A stretch of 64,000 bases of DNA from positions 6,499,046 through 6,563,045 of the forward strand of contig NZ_CP036269.1 of assembly GCF_007744675.1 (NCBI RefSeq), given 5' to 3'. This document shows, piece by piece, positions 16,660 to 26,518 of this stretch (positions within the stretch are counted from its first letter, which is position 1; each line of letters begins with the position of its first letter). A model generated the notes under the pieces. That model saw nothing but the letters and a program-made list of their open reading frames with translations, made no database searches and had not been told where the DNA came from. This DNA comes from Gimesia alba. Lineage in GTDB: Bacteria > Planctomycetota > Planctomycetia > Planctomycetales > Planctomycetaceae. Both the position numbers and the translations under genes were made by a program.

Positions 16660-19600
16660 ATGAAGCCAATGACCAAGATGGAAAACTCGGCACCAAATCA
16701 GGATGATGACGCCTCTGTGACTCTGCCACAGCAGCCCGAAATTCGCGCAGATCTCGATGAATGCCTGAACTATGCCTCCTGGCAAAACTCAGTTCCGTTT
16801 CTGAAAGCACTTGCGCTTCATAACCATACGGCGGAAACGCTCTCCGATCTCGTACTCAGCATGTACACCGAGCCAGAGTTTGCCCGTCCGAAACAATGGC
16901 GGTTCGAACGCATCAAGCCGGGCACCAGCATCCAGGTCAACGACCTGCTGGTTGATCTGGATCCATCGTATTTGAATGGCCTGAATGAAGCAGAACGTGG
17001 TCAGGTCCGGTTCTCATTGCAGCAAGGTGACACACGACTTGAAGAACGAATCGATGATGTGCGCATTTTAGCCCGAGATGAGTGGGGGGGATTCAATGCG
17101 ATGGCAGATTTGCTGGCTGCGTTCGTCATGCCGAATGATCCGGCCATTGGCCGCATCCTCAAGGCGGCCAGCGAGATCCTGGCCCGACACGGACATTCCT
17201 CTGCCCTCGATGGATATCAACAACGCGACCCCGCTCGCGCTTTTATACAGGGTGCGGCACTCTGGTCGGCGATTGCCGCGGAAGGACTCACCTATACCAA
17301 TCCCCCGAAAAGTTTTGAGACGGTCGGACAGAAAACGCGCAGACCATCTATGATTTTGAAAGACGGACTTGCGACCTGTCTCGATACCAGTCTGCTGTTT
17401 GCCGCGGCCCTGGAAGCGATCGGCCTGAATCCGGCGCTGATTCTGGTCGATGGTCACTGCTTTGTCGGCTTCTGGGTCATCGAACGCACGTTCAATAATC
17501 TGATTGAGACTGACTCCGCAGAAGTACGTAAGGGGCTGGCCGCCAGAGAGCTGATCACATTTGAAACAACACTGGTGACCAATCGCCCGCCGTCCCACTT
17601 TGAAGATGCCATCGCAGCCGCGAAATTGAGAACGCTGGAATCGGCTGCAGACGAGTTTATCGCAGCCATTGACGTCAATCGCGCCCGCATGGCACAAATC
17701 AGACCGCTGGCTTCGCATGTAGAATCTGAGCTAAAAGAAGTCCCCCCATCTGCAGGCAACGTCGCGATTCCCCTGCCCAGTCTGCCTGCACCGGGGGAAC
17801 TGGCCATTGATCTCCCTGAAGAAAAACCGAAAACACCAGAAGGACGAATCGAACGCTGGCAACGAAAGTTACTCGATCTCTCCCTGCGAAATCGACTGTT
17901 GAACTTTCGTTCGACTAAACAGACCGTCCCGTTTTTTTGTCCGAATGTCCCTTTATTGGAAGACCGTCTCGCCAATCAGTCTTCGATTCGCGTCATTTCT
18001 CTCCCGGAACAGAACCCGTTGGGTGAGCGTGATGCCAAGCTGCACTTTCAGAAAACCGGTCAGGACATTCATACCGAATTTGCCGTCTCGGCTTTAGAAC
18101 GAAACGAAATTGCCTCGCCGCTACAGCGGCTCGAACTCGATGCCCGTTTAACCAATTTGTATCGTACCGCGAAAAACGATCTTGCCGAAGGGGGAACCAA
18201 CACACTCTTTCTGGCTGTGGGTTTCCTCAAATGGAAACGGATGCCGGAAGACGCACGATCGTATCGCGCTCCCTTACTATTAATTCCCGTCAAACTCACC
18301 CGTAAAAGCGTCTTGTCGCAATTCCATCTGCGTCACCACGAAGATGATGTGCGTTTCAATGCCACCTTAATTCAATTGCTCAAGAAAGATTTTGACCGCG
18401 ATATTTCCCAGTTCGAAACGGATCTTCCCCAGGATGAAAGCGGCGTTGATGTCCCCCTCGTATTAGATCAGATGCGCAGAGCGGTGCGCGATATCCCCGG
18501 TTTTGAAGTGATCGATGAAATCGCGCTGTCCACATTTTCGTTTTCGAAATATCTGATGTGGAAGGATCTCGTCGATCGTACGGAACATCTGGAAGAAAAC
18601 CGGGTGGTCCGACATTTAATCCGGAATCCAGACAAGCCTTTCGAATCCGACACCACGACGGCCATTCCTGCACCACAGGACATCGATCGCAATTATATTC
18701 CCGCACAACTGATTCACCCGCTTGCGGCAGACTCATCCCAGTTGGCGGCCATCATGGCGGCTGCCGAGGGGCACGATCTTGTCCTGATCGGCCCGCCCGG
18801 CACCGGAAAAAGTCAAACGATCTCGAACATGATCGCCCAATGCCTGGCGAACGGTAAGACGGTCCTGTTCGTCGCTGAGAAAACGGCAGCCCTGGATGTG
18901 GTCTATCGCCGTCTCTGCCAGAATGGTCTCGGCGATGTCTGCCTTGAATTACACTCGCATAGTGCAGAGCGGAGCCAGTTTTATTCGCAGCTGCAAAAAT
19001 CCTGGAAATCGTCCGGGAAGACCAATGCGAGCGAGTGGATCAAGGTCAATGATCGCTTGAAAATCAAGCGTGATGAATTGAATCAATATGTCACGGCCCT
19101 GCATGCAGTCGATGCCTGTGGCTGGTCGATCTATCGCGGCATGGGTGTTGCCGTCAAGTACCATACGCGGGAAGCACCGCTACTGGACTGGGACGATTCC
19201 ATCCAGATTGACGAACAGAAATTTGAAACGCTCGAAAATATCATCGATGAAATTGCGCTGACCTTTCGTGCCATCACCCCCAACCCGGCTTTGCAATCCA
19301 TTACAAAAACAAGTTGGTCTGCCTCCTGGGAATCGAATCTGCTACGTACCATCGATTCCGTGCTTCCCATCGTGTCGGCCCTTGAAGCACCACTCCGGAA
19401 CTTTGTCAAAAGTATCGGTCTGGAAGAGACAGACGATTATTCGCTGAAACTGTATAAACAATTGCGAATTCTTGCAGGAACGGTGCAGGAAGCCGCCCGG
19501 GAAAAACTACGGATCATTTTTGACAAAGACTTTTCCAGTCTGGCGGATCAGGCAAGCAAACTGAAGAAAGAAATCACGGCGTATCAAATTGCGCAGTCAG

Positions 19601-22005
19601 CAAGTAGCGCGACATATGGGCCGGAATCGATTCAGCGAATCCCGGTCGATGATCTCGATTCTCAATGGCGGCAGGCGAACACGTCGTTTTGGCCGATCTC
19701 TTTTTTTGCAAAATGCAAAGTTCAGAAGTTATTACAAACTTATGCTATAGCGGGAGTGTCTGATCCGGAAAAGGATCTGCCGCAAATCCGTTTGATGCAA
19801 AAATATCTCACCAACATCACGAACAGCCCGCTGGCCAACCGCACTCCCCATTGGAATGGCCTGCAGACCGACGTGGATGAATTGACATCCTTTCTGCAGC
19901 GAGCCGAACAGATCCGGCAAACGATTGTCGAATTTGGCCAGGCAACGAACTCGCTCAAAGTGGTTTCTTCCAGGCTGGCGCCCGTCATCATTGACGATTC
20001 GACAGACCACCGGCTTCTGTCTGATGCCCAGGCCTTGATTGACGCCAATCAGTCGTTCATTCAAGCGTGTACCGAGTTCCGTGAAATTGCAGGAGGTCAT
20101 CTGTTTGAAAAAGAGGAGCCTCGTCTGATCAGTTCGACGCTGGCGACTCTGGAATCGATCAAGGTAAATCGAACGGAGCTAAAACGCTGGGTTGCCTGGT
20201 CGGCGATCAAGCAACAAGCCTTTGAGCATGGCTTAGGTGTCTTCGTAGAAGCGTTAGAGGCAGGGCAGATCGAACCGGAAGGATTGCGTCAGACATTTGA
20301 AGTCTCGTTTGTCCGCTGGTGGTTGCCCCAAGCCATTGACCGGAGCGACACACTGCGTCAATTCCAACGCTTCAAACATGAAGATACGATTGAAGATTTC
20401 CGCAGACTGGATCAATTGGCGCGAACAGAGTCTGCAACTCAGGTCCGCAATCAGGTCGCCCATGATTTACCACAACCCGATCAGGTCCCGCGAAAATCAG
20501 AACTGGGACTGCTACGACATCAAATGGGGCTCAAACGCCCCAGCAAAGCCATCCGCGAAGTCATCTCGGGGATGCCGGAAACATTCGCCAAACTGGCCCC
20601 CTGTTTATTGATGTCTCCCCTGTCCATTGCGCAATATCTGCCTCCCGAACAGGCTCTGTTTGATGTGGTCATATTTGATGAAGCATCCCAGATCACAACC
20701 TGGGATGCCATCGGCGCCATCGCACGCGGACGGCAAACGATTATCGTGGGTGACCCCAAACAGTTGCCCCCGACGAATTTCTTTGGCCGCGCCGACAGTG
20801 ACGAAGAGAATGAGGAACTGGAAGACTACGACCGTGACCTGGAAAGCATTCTCGATGAAGCGACCGCATCGGGATTGCCGCTCCTGCAGTTAAACTGGCA
20901 TTATCGCAGCCAGCACGAATCGCTGATCGCATTCTCAAACTGCAACTACTACGAAAATAAACTGATCACGTTTCCATCCACAGTTACGGAAGACCGTGCC
21001 GTTTCTCTCAAGCACTTACCCCAAGCCATCTATGACCGGGGGAAAAGTCGGACCAATCAGATTGAGGCAGAAACGCTCGTCGCGGATGCGGTCGAAAGGA
21101 TGAAGCTCTGGCTCACACTCCCTGAAGACGATCGTCCCACTTTGGGAGTCGTGACGTTTAACAGCCAGCAACAGACATTGATTCAGGATTTGTTCGACCA
21201 GTCTATGCGGGAAGCCCCCGAACTGGAATGGTTTTTCGATGATGCGCGAATCGAACCGACGATAGTAAAAAATCTGGAGAACGTTCAAGGCGATGAACGT
21301 GACGTCATGTTGTTCTCGATCACCAATGGACCGGATGAAGCCCGTCGTGAGATCGGCCACGTATCTCTTAATTTTGGTGCTCTGAATCGCCAGGGGGGGG
21401 AGCGTCGGCTGAATGTCGCCGTCACCAGAGCCAGACAGGAATTGATCGTCTATGTCTCCTTCCTGCCCGATCAACTTAAAGCAGAACGTACAACGTATCA
21501 GGGTGTGCGCGACCTGAAAGCGTTTTTAGAATATGCGCAGAAAGGAAAATCGATTCTCGGCGCAAACACCAGTGAAGCGGAACACGAATTTGAATCTCCG
21601 TTTGAAGAAGCGGTCGCATCCGCAATAAAGGCGAAAGGCTGGCGAATTGTTCCTCAAGTCGGAGTCTCGGCATTTCGGGTGGATCTGGGCATCGTTCATC
21701 CTGACAAACCAGGCTCATTTCTGGCGGGTATCGAATGTGACGGAGCCGCCTATCATCGCTCCGCCACCGCCCGCGATCGCGACAAAATCCGCGAGCAGGT
21801 CCTCCGCAATCTGGGCTGGGAAATTCTACGCGTCTGGTCTCCCGACTGGTGGTACGATTCACAAGGCGCACTCAAAACCATCGACCTCAAGTTGCAGAAA
21901 CTTCTGGAAAACAGTCGTAGTGAACAGGCCACTCATCTTGATGTTGAATCAGCCGAATCGTCGATGAAACCAGATAATCCGGAAAGCACTCCCCCGACTT
22001 CGTGA
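16660..22005 (+). CDS. Giant transglutaminase-like / DUF4011 / SF1 helicase / Vsr-like nuclease
   Basis: 1781 residues. In order: a beta-rich N-terminal domain (about 45-150); a transglutaminase-like segment with Cys240 (GLATCLDTSLLF) and His266 (VDGHCFVGFW); a DUF4011-type segment from ~395 (RWQRKLLDLSLRNRLLNF); helicase motif I GPPGTGKS at ~711; motif II DEASQI at ~1339 after a ~600-residue insertion; HYRSQHESLI; NVQGDERDVM; and VAVTRARQE near 1587. The C-terminus (~1640-1745) is a Vsr/PD-(D/E)XK nuclease-like domain with FRVDLGI and GIECDGAAYH. Predicted to unwind and cut nucleic acid. Proteins of this plan are often found among phage-defence genes, but no defence partner is adjacent. Start ATG 16660 lacks a clear ribosome site; ATGs at 16669 and 16678 are possible. 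Confidence 0.9.
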   Translation: MKPMTKMENSAPNQDDDASVTLPQQPEIRADLDECLNYASWQNSVPFLKALALHNHTAETLSDLVLSMYTEPEFARPKQWRFERIKPGTSIQVNDLLVDLDPSYLNGLNEAERGQVRFSLQQGDTRLEERIDDVRILARDEWGGFNAMADLLAAFVMPNDPAIGRILKAASEILARHGHSSALDGYQQRDPARAFIQGAALWSAIAAEGLTYTNPPKSFETVGQKTRRPSMILKDGLATCLDTSLLFAAALEAIGLNPALILVDGHCFVGFWVIERTFNNLIETDSAEVRKGLAARELITFETTLVTNRPPSHFEDAIAAAKLRTLESAADEFIAAIDVNRARMAQIRPLASHVESELKEVPPSAGNVAIPLPSLPAPGELAIDLPEEKPKTPEGRIERWQRKLLDLSLRNRLLNFRSTKQTVPFFCPNVPLLEDRLANQSSIRVISLPEQNPLGERDAKLHFQKTGQDIHTEFAVSALERNEIASPLQRLELDARLTNLYRTAKNDLAEGGTNTLFLAVGFLKWKRMPEDARSYRAPLLLIPVKLTRKSVLSQFHLRHHEDDVRFNATLIQLLKKDFDRDISQFETDLPQDESGVDVPLVLDQMRRAVRDIPGFEVIDEIALSTFSFSKYLMWKDLVDRTEHLEENRVVRHLIRNPDKPFESDTTTAIPAPQDIDRNYIPAQLIHPLAADSSQLAAIMAAAEGHDLVLIGPPGTGKSQTISNMIAQCLANGKTVLFVAEKTAALDVVYRRLCQNGLGDVCLELHSHSAERSQFYSQLQKSWKSSGKTNASEWIKVNDRLKIKRDELNQYVTALHAVDACGWSIYRGMGVAVKYHTREAPLLDWDDSIQIDEQKFETLENIIDEIALTFRAITPNPALQSITKTSWSASWESNLLRTIDSVLPIVSALEAPLRNFVKSIGLEETDDYSLKLYKQLRILAGTVQEAAREKLRIIFDKDFSSLADQASKLKKEITAYQIAQSASSATYGPESIQRIPVDDLDSQWRQANTSFWPISFFAKCKVQKLLQTYAIAGVSDPEKDLPQIRLMQKYLTNITNSPLANRTPHWNGLQTDVDELTSFLQRAEQIRQTIVEFGQATNSLKVVSSRLAPVIIDDSTDHRLLSDAQALIDANQSFIQACTEFREIAGGHLFEKEEPRLISSTLATLESIKVNRTELKRWVAWSAIKQQAFEHGLGVFVEALEAGQIEPEGLRQTFEVSFVRWWLPQAIDRSDTLRQFQRFKHEDTIEDFRRLDQLARTESATQVRNQVAHDLPQPDQVPRKSELGLLRHQMGLKRPSKAIREVISGMPETFAKLAPCLLMSPLSIAQYLPPEQALFDVVIFDEASQITTWDAIGAIARGRQTIIVGDPKQLPPTNFFGRADSDEENEELEDYDRDLESILDEATASGLPLLQLNWHYRSQHESLIAFSNCNYYENKLITFPSTVTEDRAVSLKHLPQAIYDRGKSRTNQIEAETLVADAVERMKLWLTLPEDDRPTLGVVTFNSQQQTLIQDLFDQSMREAPELEWFFDDARIEPTIVKNLENVQGDERDVMLFSITNGPDEARREIGHVSLNFGALNRQGGERRLNVAVTRARQELIVYVSFLPDQLKAERTTYQGVRDLKAFLEYAQKGKSILGANTSEAEHEFESPFEEAVASAIKAKGWRIVPQVGVSAFRVDLGIVHPDKPGSFLAGIECDGAAYHRSATARDRDKIREQVLRNLGWEILRVWSPDWWYDSQGALKTIDLKLQKLLENSRSEQATHLDVESAESSMKPDNPESTPPTS

Positions 22006-22420
22006 CGATCTTCCGGCTCTGAATTGCAGGCGCTCGGCTGGCAATGAACGGGGAAATCGAACCGCGTTGCCCTCTTTTCATATGATCATACTCAACAGAA
22101 ATGCAATCCATGCATTCGATCACGCCTATTGTGTTTTTGGATGTACTTTGGAGGGAATCCACTGCCCGTTACTTTGCGAAATCTGTAAAAATGCAGGGTA
22201 ATCCCTGAACCATGAATCACGCAAACAATCACTCATGGAAGTTTCCCCATAATTGAACCATTGTGGATAATTCACAATCATTTCCTGTTTTCTGATTTGC
22301 TCTTTTTCTCTCTTGCAGACAACCGAACTTTAAGGAGTACACTTTTTAATATCAATTCGAATCGGTGTCTCAATCAGATCCGATCAGACAATGTTGTTAT
22401 TTCAGAATTTGGCAGGCGAT
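22006..22420. other. Intergenic region, no gene seen
   Basis: About 415 bases between two large same-strand genes. Short frames inside have no family features. The AT-rich part at 22230-22360 probably contains the histidine-kinase promoter; no clear boxes or terminator hairpin were recognised. Confidence 0.4.
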
Positions 22421-25400
22421 ATGAATTCCCCCTCCTTGGAACATGACGAGGACAATCGTAATAGCTCCTCACACTTTTATTCCAGGTTTAAGTTGTTGCT
22501 GCAAACCCCGTTAGTTCAGGCGGGAATCATCAGCTTAGCAATTTTTCTTGCCATCGTGCTTCTCAATGAGCAGGCTCACAATCAAAAGATACGGGAAGCG
22601 GCATCCCTGGGTGAAATCGTTGATACCGCAGGGCGCCAGCGAATGTTAAGCCAGCGTATCGCGAAAAATCTGCTTCTGATCGCAAATGGAGTCAATCAGA
22701 ACAACGCCTACACGACACTTGAAGCAGATCTCGCAACTCTGAATCGAGAACACCAGTTTCTGACGGAAACAGTCTCTCAATATGAAAACTCCCAGAGCCG
22801 GAACGGAACGTCGCCACGCAAATTACTCAACCAGATTTCATCTCTGATCTCAACGATCACACAAAATGTGAATGAAGTCTTATCAGGCCAACGGGCAGCA
22901 GCTTCAATACTCCCCACTGTCTTAGCAAGCGAACAGCGCCTGGTCCCACTGCTCGATCAGTATAACGCGACCTTGACCACGGAAAAAAATCTGCTGCAAA
23001 GTAGTCAACACAAAATCCAACTGACCAGGGAGTTGCTGTTTTTGTTTGCGCTGATTGCCGTTTTGTTTTGTGCGATCTGGTATATGCTGTCACAAATACA
23101 AAAGTATCAATCCAAACTGAGACGGGAAAAACAGAGACTGCTCAAATTAACGCGTGTCATGAAAGACAGACAACAGAAACTTTCAGCGGCGATTTCAGCA
23201 TCATTTCATGAAACCTGGTCCTGGACTGAAAGCATAGGAGAATTCTGGTGTTCCGATTCCTTCTGGCGGGTTTTTGGCTATCAGGAGACCTCAGAGTATC
23301 CCGACGCAACATATCAAACTTTTCTCAAACACATCGACCCCGATAACCGCGGTCTGCTCGAAACGGCAATCCAGCAACACCTTGAGAACGGGGCTCCGAT
23401 TCACCTGGAACTCTCTGCCAAAATTCATGGAGGAACATTTCGCTGGGTTCGCATCCAGGCGAAAATGATCACGAACGAAGCTGATGGAGTGGAATATCTC
23501 GCCGGCACAGTCGAAGACATTCATGAACACAAACTGGCCAAACTACAACTGGACCATAAGGAAACCCTCCTGACGAAAGTCGGTAAAGTGGCCAAAATCG
23601 GAGGCTGGCACGTTGATCTGAAAACAAACGAGCTGTTCTGGACCTCGGAAACATACAAGATTCATGAAGTCGAACCTGACTTTCGCCCCACAGTCGAAAC
23701 CGGTATCGCCTTTTATGCACCTGAAGCACGTCCGGTCATCCAACAGGCAGTGGAACACGCCATCGAAACAGGAGAACCCTGGGATCTGGAACTTCCCTTT
23801 ATCACAGCCAAAGGGCGTCATATCTGGGTTCGTACTCAGGGAGAACTGGAGTTCGAAAACAACAAACCGGTCCGACTGGTTGGCGCATTCCAGGATATTT
23901 CGGCAGAAAAACAACGCGAGATCGAATTCCTGATGATGCAGGATGAGAAATTCAGTTCGCATGCACGACTCGAAAGTGTCATTTCCGCTGCCACCGAAGT
24001 TTCGATTATCGCCACCAATCCAGAAGGGATCATTACTTTATTTAGCCCTGGTGCAGAACGCTTACTGGGCTATACCGCTGAAGAAATGATTGGCATCAAG
24101 ACTCCCGAGTGTTTTCACCTGCCAGAAGAAGTCGAACAACGCGGGCAAGAGCTGACAGAAATCCTGGGTAGAACCGTCAAGAACTTTGAAGCTTTTGTCA
24201 CTCCCGCCATGCTGGGAAGTTATGATCAGCGTGAATGGACCTATGTCTGCAAAGACGGCATTCATCGAACAGTAGAACTGACAGTTACTGCAATCAGAAA
24301 TCAGCAAGACGAAATCGAAGGCTACCTGGGTGTTGCCATCGATATCACCCTGAAAAAGCAGAACGAAAAACAGCTTCTGGAAAGTCGTGAAACAATTCGC
24401 CATTTGATGGATGCGCTGCCGGTTGCAACTTATACCTGTGACAATGACGGACTCATTACGTACTACAATCAGGCGGCAATTGAATTCTGGGAACGTACCC
24501 CTTATCTGAACAATCCCAATGACCGTTATTGCGGCTCTTTCAAACTATTGGATGCAGAGGGCAAATCGACGATGCCCTATCACGAAAGCTGGACTGCGAT
24601 CGCTTTGCAGAAACAGGAAGTGCTTCACGACAAAGAACTGATTATTGAGTGTGAAAACGGCACCACGAAAACAGCGTTGGCACACATCAGTCCCATGCAT
24701 GACCTGGAAGGCAAAATGACGGGAGTCGTGAATGTGCTGGTTGATATTTCCGAGCGGAAAGCGTTGGAAAAATCACTAAAAGAAGCCACGACCCGTCTTG
24801 AGCTTTGCCTGAAAGTACTCGATCAACACGCGATTGTTGCTGAAACAGAACTCAACGGGTATATCAGACATGTCAACGATATGTTCTGTCAACTCACCGG
24901 ATATGAACGACATGAAGCAATTGGCAAGACACATCGGATTGTCAGTTCAGGCATGCACTCTCAAGATTTCTGGAAAAACGTTTTCAAAACAATTGCCGAT
25001 ACAGGAATGTGGCAGGGAGAAATCTGCAACCGCAAAAAAAATGGAGAACTGTATTGGGTCGACACCACCATCGCTGCCATGAAAGACGGCGATGGAATCT
25101 CGACCGGCTACCTCGCCATTCGCAACGACATCACCGAACTCAAGCAGGCCCAGGAAGCAGCACTCGCCGCATCGCAAAGTAAAAGTCAGTTCCTCGCGAA
25201 CATGAGTCATGAGATTCGGACACCACTGACCGCCATTCTGGGTTATGCAGATCTGCTCAAAGTGGATCCGGAATTTACGACATCACCCGAGAAAAGAGAG
25301 CAGGCCGTCAATACCATTCTCGAGGCGGGAAATCATTTATTAACCGTCATCAACGATATTCTTGACCTCTCCAAAATTGAAGCGGGGAAAATGGGGCTCG

Positions 25401-26380
25401 AAAAGGCTCCGACCCAGGTCTTCAATACGCTCGAACATATTGAAAGTTTATTACGTCCCCGCGCCATTGAAAAAGGCGTTCAACTGGGTTCCATCATTGA
25501 AACTCCCATTCCCGATGTGATCGAAAGTGATCCCACCCGACTGAGACAGATTTTGATGAACCTGGTTGGGAATGCGGTGAAATTTACCGAGCAGGGCAAA
25601 ATCAATATCATCGTCCGGCAAATCGAAGAGGAAAATCAAAAGCTCATTCAATTCGACATCGAAGACACGGGGCCGGGAATGTCTCCCAGACAGGCAGAAA
25701 AAATATTCAAGTCATTTTCACAAGCCGATACTTCTGTCACACGCCAGCATGGAGGCACAGGACTGGGGTTAGTCATCTCTCGAAAACTGGCACGATTAAT
25801 GGGGGGTGAAGTTTCACTGGCCTGGACGGAAAGAGGAAAAGGAACCTGCTTCCGTTTTGAAATGCCTGAGCGACCCTTGCCGCAAACGCGTTACCTGATC
25901 AACCCTTCGCTTGACGATTCACAAAATTCAGAGACAACGGAAACAAAGGCAGCATTTCAGGTTCCCGAAAATACACGCATCCTGCTTGCGGAAGATGGTC
26001 TCGATAACCAGCGACTGATTTCATTTCTGTTAAAGAAACTCGGCGCGTTAGTCGACGTTTCCGATAACGGCTCTGAAGCTTATCGGAATTACCTCGAAGC
26101 AGAAATGGTAGACCAGCCTTATCATCTGTTGATTACCGATATGCAAATGCCGGAAATGGATGGGTACTCATTGACGAAAGTTCTGCGAGCCGAAGGCGCC
26201 ACCCTGCCGATCATTGCGTTAACAGCACATGCGATGGCAGAAGATCGTCAGAAATGTCTGGATGCGGGCTGTGATGACTACCTGAGCAAGCCCGTCGATC
26301 GGAGACTCCTCGCACAGACCGTCGAAAAATGGATGGCACACGTCGAAGTGAAAACGGAAGATCCTCCAGTATCATTCTAG
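22421..26380 (+). CDS. Hybrid sensor histidine kinase with PilJ-type sensor and several PAS domains
   Basis: About 1319 residues. A membrane helix (33-52), a PilJ/NarX-like periplasmic helical sensor (GEIVDTAGRQRMLSQRIAKN), and a second helix (~206-225) are followed by about five PAS/PAC units between ~265 and ~910. The HisKA domain has phospho-acceptor His930 (MSHEIRTPL); the ATPase has NLVGNAVKFT, DTGPGM and GGTGLGL. A receiver domain ends the chain, with Asp1240 in ITDMQMPEMDG and the conserved Lys in LSKPVD. No Hpt domain or separate regulator is next to it. ATG 22421 has AGG close upstream; ATG 22391 would add ten residues. Confidence 0.93.
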   Translation: MNSPSLEHDEDNRNSSSHFYSRFKLLLQTPLVQAGIISLAIFLAIVLLNEQAHNQKIREAASLGEIVDTAGRQRMLSQRIAKNLLLIANGVNQNNAYTTLEADLATLNREHQFLTETVSQYENSQSRNGTSPRKLLNQISSLISTITQNVNEVLSGQRAAASILPTVLASEQRLVPLLDQYNATLTTEKNLLQSSQHKIQLTRELLFLFALIAVLFCAIWYMLSQIQKYQSKLRREKQRLLKLTRVMKDRQQKLSAAISASFHETWSWTESIGEFWCSDSFWRVFGYQETSEYPDATYQTFLKHIDPDNRGLLETAIQQHLENGAPIHLELSAKIHGGTFRWVRIQAKMITNEADGVEYLAGTVEDIHEHKLAKLQLDHKETLLTKVGKVAKIGGWHVDLKTNELFWTSETYKIHEVEPDFRPTVETGIAFYAPEARPVIQQAVEHAIETGEPWDLELPFITAKGRHIWVRTQGELEFENNKPVRLVGAFQDISAEKQREIEFLMMQDEKFSSHARLESVISAATEVSIIATNPEGIITLFSPGAERLLGYTAEEMIGIKTPECFHLPEEVEQRGQELTEILGRTVKNFEAFVTPAMLGSYDQREWTYVCKDGIHRTVELTVTAIRNQQDEIEGYLGVAIDITLKKQNEKQLLESRETIRHLMDALPVATYTCDNDGLITYYNQAAIEFWERTPYLNNPNDRYCGSFKLLDAEGKSTMPYHESWTAIALQKQEVLHDKELIIECENGTTKTALAHISPMHDLEGKMTGVVNVLVDISERKALEKSLKEATTRLELCLKVLDQHAIVAETELNGYIRHVNDMFCQLTGYERHEAIGKTHRIVSSGMHSQDFWKNVFKTIADTGMWQGEICNRKKNGELYWVDTTIAAMKDGDGISTGYLAIRNDITELKQAQEAALAASQSKSQFLANMSHEIRTPLTAILGYADLLKVDPEFTTSPEKREQAVNTILEAGNHLLTVINDILDLSKIEAGKMGLEKAPTQVFNTLEHIESLLRPRAIEKGVQLGSIIETPIPDVIESDPTRLRQILMNLVGNAVKFTEQGKINIIVRQIEEENQKLIQFDIEDTGPGMSPRQAEKIFKSFSQADTSVTRQHGGTGLGLVISRKLARLMGGEVSLAWTERGKGTCFRFEMPERPLPQTRYLINPSLDDSQNSETTETKAAFQVPENTRILLAEDGLDNQRLISFLLKKLGALVDVSDNGSEAYRNYLEAEMVDQPYHLLITDMQMPEMDGYSLTKVLRAEGATLPIIALTAHAMAEDRQKCLDAGCDDYLSKPVDRRLLAQTVEKWMAHVEVKTEDPPVSF

Positions 26381-26518
26381 GTCCTGTTTCTTTAATGGTT
26401 TTGAATGTGATTCCCAGGACCGCAACCTAACCCAGGTTCCTTCCATTTGCAAAAAGGCATTCGAATTCAGAAACACGACCTGGCATCCCGTGATCCACGA
26501 CCTACCTCCCGTGATCAT

